A model generated the notes under the pieces. It searched no databases and was not told the DNA's origin. It worked only from the letters and a program-made list of their open reading frames with translations. A DNA stretch of 64,000 bases from Lolium rigidum. Taxonomy: Eukaryota; Streptophyta; Magnoliopsida; Poales; Poaceae. Position 1 is the first letter of the stretch. Each line of letters opens with the position of its first letter. Positions 23,301 through 33,449 of this stretch are shown here, piece by piece. The stretch spans positions 211,072,254 to 211,136,253 of the forward strand of contig NC_061509.1 of the NCBI RefSeq assembly GCF_022539505.1. Direction: 5' to 3'. Both the position numbers and the translations under genes were made by a program.

Positions 23301-25232
23301 TTCAAAATGAGATAGAGCATCTGGTCATTTAGGTCTCATGAGAATTTTTTGACTATATTAAATCTATACCATGTTAGGATTAAAAGGTATGAGGTGTTCA
23401 CCTCATTTAAATCATTTTCTTAAATGATAAGTGTGAAGAGGTTGACTTTGGTCAACCTAGGTCACATTTTATTCATGAGAGAAAATAAATCTTAAGAAGA
23501 TAATGAGAGGAAATTATTTATCTAAGTAATTGAAAATAACACCTAAGTTAGTATGAGAGGAAATTATTTTTCTTAACTAAGAAAAAACACCCCCACCAAC
23601 TTAATAGTAATGTGTGATGCTAGTTTAAGTGGTGTGAATCATGTGTGTGCTTAGTTTAGTAAATAAGTTTGGTATGATGATTGTGTACCCCGTATTCGTA
23701 TTTTAGACGCTAGTACCGAGGAGTATCAAGAGGAGGAGGAGGTCTATTTCCAAGGAGAAGAAGACCACTTTGACCATTTCCCCAACCAAGGCAAGATAAT
23801 ACTCTTGCAAAGTGCAAAGCTCACCATGAGCAAGGCATTACCCATTTACTTTATGTTAATGATCCTACTTCCTAGTTTTACTTTTCAAGCTTGTTTACTT
23901 TTGTTTTATCAAAGTACTTTTTGATTTATGATTCACTTGGTTAGTACTGGATTAGTACAAGAGTATCAAAGTTAGCTTAGAAGCAAAGCAAATTACTTAG
24001 CACCCCTCATACGTAGATGCTAGTGCTAAATTAAAAGTGACTACTCTAGTTGGGAACTTGTGAAATGAAAGAACTTTGAAAACCTTGGAATGATGAGTCA
24101 TTCTATTGAAAGATTTTGAAGGTGAATATGGCTTGTGAATGACTTGGTGAATTTTACCAAAACTGATGGTTGGGTTCGGATGCGATACCATTCCAAGTTT
24201 ACAAGTACCCCCACAATACCTGAATCTGGGTAAGGCTTAGCTGGAAATTTATGTGTCTTAGTATGGGTTCCCTCTGAACAAGCGTCATAGGGGTTATGCC
24301 GAGGCTGCCTCCGTTGAAAGTGAAATGACGTGAATTGAGGTGAATTGTACGGCCAAGCCTCGTGCGGTTCCGGGATAACGAGTTGGCTATCACCGGGAGG
24401 CCAAGCTCATGGGGAGAGGTGCCTATACTAGGGTATGTAAATGAAAGGTTAGGATTGGTAGTTCGCGTACTCCGTACGATAAATCAGGGCCAGTTACCCC
24501 TGACGAACTATTGCAATTGTTGTGGCACAAGTGTACAACCTCTGCAGAGTTAAACCTATTCGAATAGCCGCGTCCGCGGTTATGGACAGTTGGAAAGGCC
24601 ATAATGTTCCGTCATCAGACCATTTTTCAAAAATGTGACATGTGAAGGGTGACTTGTGATTTGAACTTGAATTGGTGACCTGTTTTGAAACACAACAAAT
24701 GTTGTGGGAATGACACTAATGTTCCCACTTGAGTTAGTTAGCACATGAAGAGTCTTTTATCAAATACTTGTGAACTAAAATTTTGGCTTTATGCAAATAA
24801 ACTTAGAGCTTAGCATCCCCCTTATTAGAATTGTTAGTACTTACATTAGTATTAGTTTGCGAGTACTTTAAAGTACTCACGGCTGTGTCCCTGGCTATTC
24901 AAATGGCCAGACTATGAAGAGGAGCAACAGTATGAAGAGGATGGATAGCAGGACGTCTACGACAACTAGGACTACTCCTGACGTCAAGCGTTGGCCTGTG
25001 GACTAGAGAGTCCCTTTATCTTTACGCTTCCGCTATGAACTTGTGTTTGTTCATTGATCAATAGATCAACTATTTGTGTAATATGGATCATGTGATTCAA
25101 GTTGTAAGACAATATGGTTTGTAATAAATGATGACTGTGATACTTAACTATTATGCCTCGCAACAACGATATTCCTGGGATTGCGATGAATGACATAATA
25201 GGCATCTGGACTTAAAAATCCGGGTGTTGACA
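20394..25232 (+). repeat. 5' LTR of the gag-only Gypsy element (4,839 bp)
   Basis: Pairs over its whole length with 27499-32358 and begins and ends TG...CA. The first 2 kb (U3) is AT-rich and holds a few telomere-like AAACCCTAAACCC phrases near 20555-20640. A GC-rich block with short ORFs follows at 21840-22700 around the TATA box, then AT-rich R/U5 sequence. Short ORFs in the GC block recur in the other LTR and are not taken as genes. Confidence 0.95.
22375..22383 (+). promoter_or_regulatory. TATA box in the 5' LTR
   Basis: TATAAAAGG follows a GC-rich stretch and precedes CTCCTCTCCTCTCTC leader-like sequence. The same box occurs at the matching place in the 3' LTR (about 29489). It is the likely core promoter for the element's RNA and puts U3 at about 2 kb. 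Confidence 0.6.
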
Positions 25233-25235
25233 AGT

Positions 25236-25247
25236 TGGTATCAGAGC
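25236..25247 (+). other. Primer-binding site, initiator-Met tRNA type
   Basis: TGGTATCAGAGC lies three bases after the 5' LTR end and matches the complement of the 3' end of plant initiator-Met tRNA. This is where minus-strand DNA synthesis would begin. Confidence 0.9.
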
Positions 25248-25464
25248 CATTGTTTGACCTTAGGAGACCCTAGTTAGAATGGACGTCTGAAAAACTTAGT
25301 TTCAAAACCAAAGAAGTGAATACTTGGAAAAACTTATTCTCCCTCTTATCCTTGAGATCTTTTTCAAAAATGAGAAATTCATGCCCTATTCTTTCCTTGT
25401 AGAACTACCTAAAACTTTGCACACTTGACTACTTCTTTAACTTACTTATCCTAATTGCTCACAG

Positions 25465-25938
25465 ATGGAGTACCAATGGGAGTTCTATCAGCTTGGTCCC
25501 GGAGGCGACCTAAGGTTCGAAAAGGATTTGAAGCAACTAGTGGAATATCTAGGACACCCGTATCCCGAGTTCTTCGGAATACCCCTCAACAACCACTCCG
25601 GAGAACCACCTCGGTGGGAAGTCTCTACTGATCTACGAAGAAAGCTTGGAGCCCCGGTATGGGAAACCATCTGGTTTTCTGTAACGGGAAACACTTGGAA
25701 GGAAGGACTAGTCAGAGCTTTGCAAGAAGCAATTTTCCGTCTGTGTGGACAAAATGAGAACAAGATCAAGAACACTCGCTTCATCTACTACCCAAGACAT
25801 GACCCCATGGGAAGACCGATGACCATGCCCCCGCACACAGAGATGAACTCCTATATAGCACACCAGGACTTCAGGCTGTACAAAACCCGCAGGGATTTGG
25901 ACAACGCCCTCGCCTCTCGCCAAGCACATCACCCGTGA
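25465..25938 (+). CDS. Extra ORF before gag (ORF0-like), 157 aa, unknown function
   Basis: This intact ORF begins MEYQWEFYQLGPGGDLRFEK and lies between the primer-binding site and gag, in the same frame as gag but closed by its own stop, 273 bases ahead. It is a soluble, aromatic-rich protein (WEFYQLG, YPEFFGIPL, PPRWEVS, RFIYYPR) with no zinc knuckle, protease or transmembrane segment. Some rice Gypsy elements (RIRE3 and RIRE8, from memory) have an unexplained ORF ahead of gag, and this may be a relative. That it is open in an element that has lost all of pol suggests it is useful to the element or recently acquired. No function can be given. Confidence 0.6.
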   Translation: MEYQWEFYQLGPGGDLRFEKDLKQLVEYLGHPYPEFFGIPLNNHSGEPPRWEVSTDLRRKLGAPVWETIWFSVTGNTWKEGLVRALQEAIFRLCGQNENKIKNTRFIYYPRHDPMGRPMTMPPHTEMNSYIAHQDFRLYKTRRDLDNALASRQAHHP

Positions 25939-26211
25939 AGACGAAGAATCCACCCGGAAGAGTAGTATCACCCCAGCACTTAAGTAGGTGTGAATTGTAT
26001 CAGGATCCCCTTGTATCGTAGAGCGAATGAATGGTTCTTCAAACCAACGGTGTGTTAGATTTGTAATGTATGATGTTTGGTATGAATGAAAAAGTGTTGT
26101 TGGTTTTACCCCCTCAACACTACGCAATTTTCAAGGTTTGAACTTGTGAACTTTAATTCAAACAAACCGTAGAAATTTCCCTCTTATCTTATCATCTACT
26201 TCGATACTCAG

Positions 26212-27420
26212 ATGGCCCCACCAACCCGCAGCGCCAACCAAGACGCCATGATGCAGATGCTGGAGATGATGATGGCCGACCGAGAAGCCGAGAGAGCTGA
26301 ACGCCAAGCCAACATCGCTGCACTGCAGCAGATTGCTCAGAACAACAACGGCCATGGAAACCACGACCACCCTGGGTCAAAACTGAAGAACTTTCAGAAC
26401 AACAACCCACCTATTTTCAGCAAGACCGAAGAGCCCCTCGACGCAGATGACTGGCTCCAGACCATGGAGAACAATCTGGAAGTTGCGGGAGTTGAAGCCG
26501 CAGAGAAAGTACTGTTCACCACCCACTACCTGTCAGGACCTGCACGAGCCTGGTGGACAAGCGCCCGCGCAATGAATGCGGGACAGATGATGACCTGGGA
26601 GGACTTCAGGCTGAAGTTTAGCAAGTACCATGTGCCCCAAGGACTGATCAAGATGATGAGAGACGAGTTCCGCGAACTCAAACAAGGCAGAATGTCCGTG
26701 GTAGAATACCGTGACAGATTCCTTACTCTGTCAAGGTACGCCCCGGACGAGACCGACAGCAATGAGAAGCGGAAGGAAAGATTTCTGAACGGATTACACG
26801 ATGAGATGCAGACTGTACTGGTCAACATTCCCTTTGCTGACTTAGAAGCCCTGGTGGACTCCGCCATCCAGATGGAAGGGAAGCTGCACCAAGCCAACGA
26901 GAACCGCAAGCGCCGAATGATGAATCAGCATGGGTCCAGCAATACCCAGAAGTACCGCAACAACTCATCTGGAGGATTTACTCCAAAATACAACAAGCCC
27001 ACTGCCCAGACTTACCGCCCAAACTACACCAACAACCACGGAGGACCCCCGAAGCCCGGAGGCAACAACAACAACAATCACAACAACACCACCAACCCCA
27101 ACAACAACAACAACAACAACAACAACAACGGGAACAACAACAACAACAACACTGGCCCTAGGACTGGAAGCAACGCCATCCCCGTCGCCAACAAGGACAA
27201 GGCCACCATCACTTGTTATGAGTGTGGAGTGGTTGGGCATTACTCCAATGAGTGCCCCAAGAGACTCGCCAAGATTGCCGCCAACACCGCTGCACCTGCT
27301 CAGAACCAACGCCTCTTTGCCGCAAGAAAGAACCAGAACAACAACGGCCGCCTCTACCACATGACTACCATCGAAGCCCAAGAAGCACCTCAGGCCATGC
27401 CAAGTATGTTTTCCTGTTAA
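26212..27420 (+). CDS. Gag protein of the non-autonomous Gypsy element, 402 aa
   Basis: Intact ORF. Residues about 60-235 are the retrotransposon Gag core (DADDWLQTMENNLEV, GPARAWWTSAR, EFRELKQGRMSVVEYRDRF, ERFLNGLHDEMQ), which assembles virus-like particles around the RNA. Residues 284-318 are nearly pure asparagine encoded by an AAC array. A CCHC zinc knuckle, CYECGVVGHYSNEC, sits at residues 335-348 and would bind nucleic acid. It ends after about 50 more residues with no protease following; the polypurine tract is 64 bases on. In autonomous Del/Tekay elements Gag continues into pol, so the reading frame has been reduced to Gag. Confidence 0.92.
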   Translation: MAPPTRSANQDAMMQMLEMMMADREAERAERQANIAALQQIAQNNNGHGNHDHPGSKLKNFQNNNPPIFSKTEEPLDADDWLQTMENNLEVAGVEAAEKVLFTTHYLSGPARAWWTSARAMNAGQMMTWEDFRLKFSKYHVPQGLIKMMRDEFRELKQGRMSVVEYRDRFLTLSRYAPDETDSNEKRKERFLNGLHDEMQTVLVNIPFADLEALVDSAIQMEGKLHQANENRKRRMMNQHGSSNTQKYRNNSSGGFTPKYNKPTAQTYRPNYTNNHGGPPKPGGNNNNNHNNTTNPNNNNNNNNNNGNNNNNNTGPRTGSNAIPVANKDKATITCYECGVVGHYSNECPKRLAKIAANTAAPAQNQRLFAARKNQNNNGRLYHMTTIEAQEAPQAMPSMFSC

Positions 27421-27483
27421 ATCATATCGCCCAATCTCTCTTAGGAACCTAACTTCTCTTAAAATCTCGGGACGAGATTTGTT

Positions 27484-27498
27484 TAAGGGGGAAGGGTT
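27484..27498 (+). other. Polypurine tract
   Basis: TAAGGGGGAAGGGTT lies immediately before the 3' LTR start at 27499. It is the RNase H-resistant primer for plus-strand synthesis. Confidence 0.85.
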
Positions 27499-30400
27499 TG
27501 TAACATCCCAAATTTTAAAACAAAGCGAAAATGAATTTCCTTTTTCCAAAAATGAGAACCAACAAAAACTTTTCTTACTTAGAGTGCTATGCATAGTGCT
27601 CATACCTAATACTCGTGTTTTGCCATGATGAGTGTTATTATGCTTATGTGATAAACCCTAAAACCCTAAAGTGATCAAGTGAAGATCACAAACCAAATAA
27701 AATAAAAGAGAAAGAAATCAAATAAGAAAAACCCTAAACCCTAACCTTCTCAAAATCTTTTGGATCTATTTTGAGAAACCAAAATAAAAGAAAAAGACAT
27801 ATAGTGGGCATGTAGCCCTAATATGTAAATTTTGGACCCTACCTTTCTTACTTTGCTAAATGGTGGTGAACCATTGCAAAACTTACTAAACCCTAAAACC
27901 TGATCTCTTTTCTCACCAACCTTTGAAAAACAAAATAAAAAGAAATGATTTTAATTAAGAGAGAGGCATATGCAAGCCTATGGCTATTTTTGCAAATGCT
28001 AAAATTTTCCTTGTCTACCTTGTGTAGATGATTTGAAATACATCAACACACTCCACAAAGTATTTACCCACCAATTCAAGTGAGAAGAAAAATAAAATCA
28101 AACATATGCATAGAGGCATATGTGGCACTTAGCCAAAATATCCAATCTTGACCTAGGCACTCCCATTGCCTCAAAATGGTTTGAACCTTTTACCCAACTC
28201 AATCTAACACCAAATAAACCTCACTCTTGTCAAAGTGAAGCAAATAAAAATAAAAGAATAAAAGTTAGAAAATAACAAAACCCTTACATATGGTTTATGC
28301 CATTTTTTCTAAATCTTTGACCTAGACCATTTTGGTCTTCACCATTAGTTGTATTATGTTACTAAACACTTATTACAACTTTTGGAATCAAAGAAACACA
28401 AATCAAATCAAATTCAAACTCAAATTGTGATCACATGTGAATAATGGTCAAATCTGCCATTTATATTCTGGTCACTACTTTGAGCCCTTCTAGCTCAAGT
28501 TTTTCAAACTAAACTTTCCCAATTCTTTGCATGTCATCCAAGAGCACATCAAGGGGAATCACTTTGGTAAATACCACCCTGCCAAAATCATCTTGGATCA
28601 AAAACCATGCTCATGCAAAGTTGAGACTTTTTATGATGAGCAACAATCCCACTTTGTCAAATTTTGCTATTCTTTGATTTTTTAAAATTCCACCACCACA
28701 CATGGTTGTCTCTGGTCATTTACCACTTAACCAAACTCACCACTTTCAAATTTTGGAACCATAGTGCACAAAAACCAAATTTGGTAAGAATTTGCAAATT
28801 TCAATTAGGCATAAACTCAAACACTAGTCTAAATAGTGTTTTTGGCCCAACCTAGTGCACCAACTTGCTCCTACTTGTCCCCTGACCCTCTTTCTCTCTC
28901 ACTCCATAGCATAGAAACCCTAAGAGGAGGGCCAAACTTGGCCATGGCAAGGCCATGCCGGCCATGTCACACATGGACATGCCCATCCAAGATCCTCCTC
29001 AATCCAGCCCGAGCCACCATGTCAACCAGATCCCCCTTGATCCCCTGCACCTGCCTACGCCAACCATTGTCGAGGAGGAGGCCGACAGTCGCCGGAACGC
29101 GCGCGCCCAAGGACGGCCCAGCCATGCCGATGACGTCGCGCCCGTACACGCACGGACGCCACTGGCCACGCGTCGCCCCGCCGTACCACGGCAACCCCGA
29201 CCGCCTCCGCTCGCCCTGGTACCCGCCACGCCACGTGGAGCTCGCCGGACATGCTCGCGTCACCCGCCTGTACCCGCCGTCGCCGGAGAGGACGAATCCG
29301 CCCGCCGCGGCCGCGCCAGTACACACCCGCGCCCGACACGGATAGACCTCGCCTAGCCTCGCCATCTAGCTCCCTAGCACCGCCGTGACGTCGCCTACAC
29401 GACGCGCCCATGCCTTGCCCCTTCGTCGCCCGGGAACGACGAGCTCGTCGTCGACCCGCCCCGAGCGCCACGTCCACCCCCTTGAACCTATAAAAGGAGG
29501 ACCCCTCCGCGACGGATTTCTCACGCCATTCTACTCCTCTCCTCTCTCGATCCTCTACCGCTCCTCTCCCAACCACATCAGTCGCCGCAGCCGCCCCAAT
29601 CGCGAGTCGAAGACCCGCAGCACCGCCACCAAGCAAGCCGTCGATTGCGGCCACCATCCGAGCCGCCTTCTGCTCCATCTACTTCCCCTGCCTCGACAAC
29701 ATCGCCGCCGCACTTCGCCACCCCTCGCCGGAGCTCCGATAGGCCGCCGACCCCTACCTCCGCCGTGCCCGCCGCTGCTTCTCGCTGAGGACGACGACGA
29801 CGCTCCTCCGTTCGATCGTCGTCCTGATCGCGAGACAGGCTTACGCCCGTGTACCGCTTCGGTGAGTTATGCTCACCGACGGGTGGCCCTTCACCTCGTC
29901 GGCTGGCCCGTACGTGAAGCTGGGCCGGCCCACCTCTTTCTCTCTCTCGCGCAGCCCAACAGTTTCCCACCAGCCCACGTTTTCAAATTCGAAAATTTCA
30001 GAATAGAGAAATATGCAATCTGATGTCAACTTTAAAATTTAATAGGGACAAATCTACTTGGCCAAATTTTACAAATTTTATATATTTGGAAAGCTTAGAG
30101 TTTTCTCTACACAATGCCACTGGATTCAAACCTTTATCTGTTGTAGAATTTAAGTAGCAAAATAAACAAGACATGGACTTTTCTGAATTAGAATAATTAT
30201 TAAAAATCAACCACAAATGCTTTTAACTAAATTCCAACCCCTATAAATCACATTACACTTATACTAATTGTGTCTACAAAAATATGCCATGCTTACTTTG
30301 AATGATCATGGCCTAGTTTAATTAAAGGACTCTATGGCTATTTCTAGTCAATGATATTGTCCAAAACTATTTAAAAATCACATGGGAGTTTCTCTCTCAT

Positions 30401-32358
30401 TTAAATCTTGTCATGAACACTTCAAAATGAGATAGAGCCTCTGGTCATTTAGGTCTCATGTGAATTGTTTGATGATATTAAATCTATACCATGTTAGGAT
30501 TAAAAGGTATGAGGTGTTCACCTCATTTAAATCATTTTCTTAAATGATAAGTGTGAAGAGGTTGACTTTGGTCAACCTAGGTCACATTTTATTCATGAGA
30601 GAAAATAAATCTTAAGAAGATAATGAGAGGAAATTATTTATCTAAGTAATTGAAAATAACACCTAAGTTAGTATGAGAGGAAATTATTTTTCTTAAATAA
30701 GAAAAAAACACCCCCACCAACTTAATAGTAATGTGTGATGCTAGTTTAAGTGGTGTGAATCATGTGTGTGCTTAGTTTAGTAAATAAGTTTGGTATGATG
30801 ATTGTGTACCCCGTATTCGTATTTTAGACGCTAGTACCGAGGAGTATCAAGAGGAGGAGGAGGTCTATTTCCAAGGAGAAGAAGACCACTTTGACCATTT
30901 CCCCAACCAAGGCAAGATAATACTCTTGCAAAGTGCAAAGCTCACCATGAGCAAGGCATTACCCATTTACTTTATGTTAATGATTCTACTTCCTAGTTTT
31001 ACTTTTCAAGCTTGTTTACTTTTGTTTTATCAAAGTACTTTTTGATTTATGATTCACTTGGTTAGTACTGGATTAGTACAAGAGTATCAAAGTTAGCTTA
31101 GAAGCAAAGCAAATTACTTAGCACCCCTCATACGTAGATGCTAGTGCTAAATTAAAAGTAACTACTCTAGTTGGGAACTTGTGAAATGAAAGAACTTTGA
31201 AAACCTTGGAATGATGAGTCATTCTATTGAAAGATTTTGAAGGTGAATATGGCTTGTGAATGACTTGGTGAATTTTACCAAAACTGATGGTTGGGTTCGG
31301 ATGCGATACCATTCCAAGTTTACAAGTACCCCCACAATACCTGAATCTGGGTAAGGCTTAGCTGGAAATTTATGTGTCTTAGTATGGGTTCCCTCTGAAC
31401 AAGCGTCATAAGGGGTTATGCCGAGGCTGCCTCCGTTGAAAGTGAAATGACGTGAATTGAGGTGAATTGTACGGCCAAGCCTCGTGCAGTTCCCGGGATA
31501 ACGAGTTGGCTATCACCGGGAGGCCAAGCTCATGGGGAGAGGTGCCTATACTAGGGTATGTAAATGAAAGGTTAGGATTGGTAGTTCGCGTACTCGCGTA
31601 CGATAAATCGAGGCCGGTTACCCACGACGAACTATTGCAATTGTTGTGGCACAAGTGTACAACCTCAGAGTTAAACCTATTCGAATAGCCGCGTCCGCGG
31701 TTATGGACAGTTGGAAAGGCCATACTGTTCCGTCATCAGACCATTTTTCAAAAATGTGACATGTGAAGGGTGACTTTGTGATTTGAACTTGAATTGGTGA
31801 CCTGTTTTGAAACACAACAAATGTTGTGGGAATGACACTAATGTTCCCACTTGAGTTAGTTAGCACATGAAGAGTCTTTTATCAAATACTTGTGAACTAA
31901 AATTTTGGCTTTATGCAAATAAACTTAGAGCTTAGCATCCCCTTATTAGAATTGTTAGTACTTACATTAGTATTAGCTTGCGAGTACTTTAAAGTACTCA
32001 CGGCCGTGTCCCCGGCTATTCAAATGGCCGGACTATGAAGAGGAGCAACGAACTATGAAGAGGATGGATAGCAGGACGTCTACGACAACTAGGACTACTC
32101 TCGAACGTCAAGCGTTGGCCTGTGGACTAGAGAGTCCCTTCTATCTTTACGCTTCCGCTATGAACTTGTGTTTGTTCATTGATCAATAGATCAACTATTT
32201 GTGTAATATTGGATCATGTGATTCAAGTTGTAAGACAATATGGTTTGTAATAAATGATGACTGTGATACTTAACTATTATGCCTCGCAACAACGATATTC
32301 CTGGGATTGCGATGAATGACATAATAGGCATCTGGACTTAAAAATCCGGGTGTTGACA
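27499..32358 (+). repeat. 3' LTR of the gag-only Gypsy element (4,860 bp)
   Basis: Pairs with 20394-25232. Differences include true substitutions (for example near 28440-28500 against 21350-21400) and many one- or two-base indels at CG dinucleotides in the GC-rich block. The TATA box is at about 29489. It ends at 32358 and is followed by ATAAT. Confidence 0.95.
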
Positions 32359-32363
32359 ATAAT

Positions 32364-32797
32364 GGATATTGTAATGACAATGTATATATGTGTTCATATC
32401 AATAAAGCTCAAGTTTTGTTTTATGAGCTCTTTATAAAGTTTTGATATTCACTTGTGATGTATTTATATAAATTTGATATTCTATTGAATAATCTTGTAT
32501 ATATGAGATGTGTGCATGAATTATGAATTCATAATTCATTTGTATCTTGTTTATCTTATACTCTATTTGTGTTAGGAATACAATTCAAATCATCTCCCAA
32601 ATTTATAAGTTTCAAAAGAAGTCATGTCGAAATTCATCACACTCTCCTTGCCCTAACCCTAATAGAAACAAGAGAGAAACAACGATCCTTCTTAGGTTTT
32701 ATAGAATAAAGCGCGAAAATTTCCCCCTTTTGCGATGAAGTGCACATCCCTTTTCTAGTTCTACCCTTCGTTAGCCCTATGTTCCGGAATATTACAC
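32364..32797 (+). mobile_element. Interrupted forward LTR, right-hand remainder
   Basis: This AT-rich sequence resumes the host LTR after the nested Gypsy element. It contains AATAAAG poly-A-type signals and ends in a phrase typical of Tekay/Del LTR ends (CCTATGTTCCGGAATATTACA, at about 32777-32797). The following bases (GCGGCATCGAGGCC) resemble a decayed Met-tRNA primer site. No internal coding region follows. Confidence 0.4.
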
Positions 32798-33032
32798 AGC
32801 GGCATCGAGGCCATGATCTACAGCGGCGGCTTCGTTGGCGATGCTAGGGCGGGACAGGGTTGCATGCTGAGTGGGCACCGACGCAAGATGCGGAGGACAT
32901 CGATGACGCACGCCTGTTCTCCAACCAGCCGACGCATGCAACAACAGTGTGCGTCGACGACTATGAGGATGCGCTAACAGGGCATGTCCTCACCACGAAC
33001 GATGCAAGCAAGAAGAAAGGGGAGCCACATGA

Positions 33033-33430
33033 CACAAGGATTCAACGACGAGGAGGACAAGTGTTTGTGCGACGCATGGCTGGCGACCAGCCATGACTGT
33101 ATTAATGGCGCCCAGCAAAAGGGCAAGGTGTACTGGGCCAAGGTGATGCAGGAGTAGAATGAGAGAAAGCTTCACGAGCCCTACAAGATGGGAAACCCTA
33201 GCACGGAAGAGTCCATCAGAAAAAGATGGAACTACATCAAACAAGAGATAAGAAAATTCTGCTCCACCGTCGAACATTGCATCAACAACCCCGTTAGCGG
33301 CGCTGGCGTCATGTCAGTGGTAAACAAACGAGCATGATCATTCTATTAATTCGATGTACATCATTCGCAAACCATGATCCAGGCCCTAAACCAATTGCAG
33401 GTATCCCGGGCCTTGGAGATGTTCAAGGCA
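33033..33430 (+). pseudogene. PIF/Harbinger ORF1 Myb/SANT-like fragment
   Basis: One plus-strand frame reads GFNDEEDKCLCDAWLATSHD, then GKVYWAKVMQE, RKRWNYIKQEIRKFCSTVE and QALNQLQVSRALEMFK. The spaced tryptophans and charged helices are those of the trihelix/SANT-like DNA-binding domain found in Harbinger ORF1 proteins. In-frame stops occur after VMQE and after NKRA, and the fragment is cut at 33449 by an LTR. An acidic segment encoded at 32860-33030 in another frame probably belongs to the same gene. It is a decayed fragment. Confidence 0.5.
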
Positions 33431-33449
33431 ATGCATAAGAAGGGCTTGA

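Larger units (their letters stand above)
20394..32358 (+). mobile_element. Complete non-autonomous Gypsy element, gag only, 4.8-kb LTRs
   Basis: This 11,965-bp element is bounded by two LTRs that start TGTAACATCCCAAATTTT and end CCGGGTGTTGACA, with the target duplication ATAAT on both sides (20389-20393 and 32359-32363). After the left LTR comes a primer site matching initiator-Met tRNA; before the right LTR is a polypurine tract. The 2.27-kb interior codes only for a 157-residue ORF and a Gag. Protease, RT, RNase H and integrase are absent, so it must depend on an autonomous relative. LTR style and Gag sequence place it with the Tekay/Del (RIRE3-like) Gypsy lineage. It inserted into another LTR. 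Confidence 0.92.

Noticed and set aside
26930..27364. Thr-rich ORF overlapping gag in another frame, and Val-rich ORF on the opposite strand
   Set aside because: Both are frame shadows of the AAC repeat in gag.
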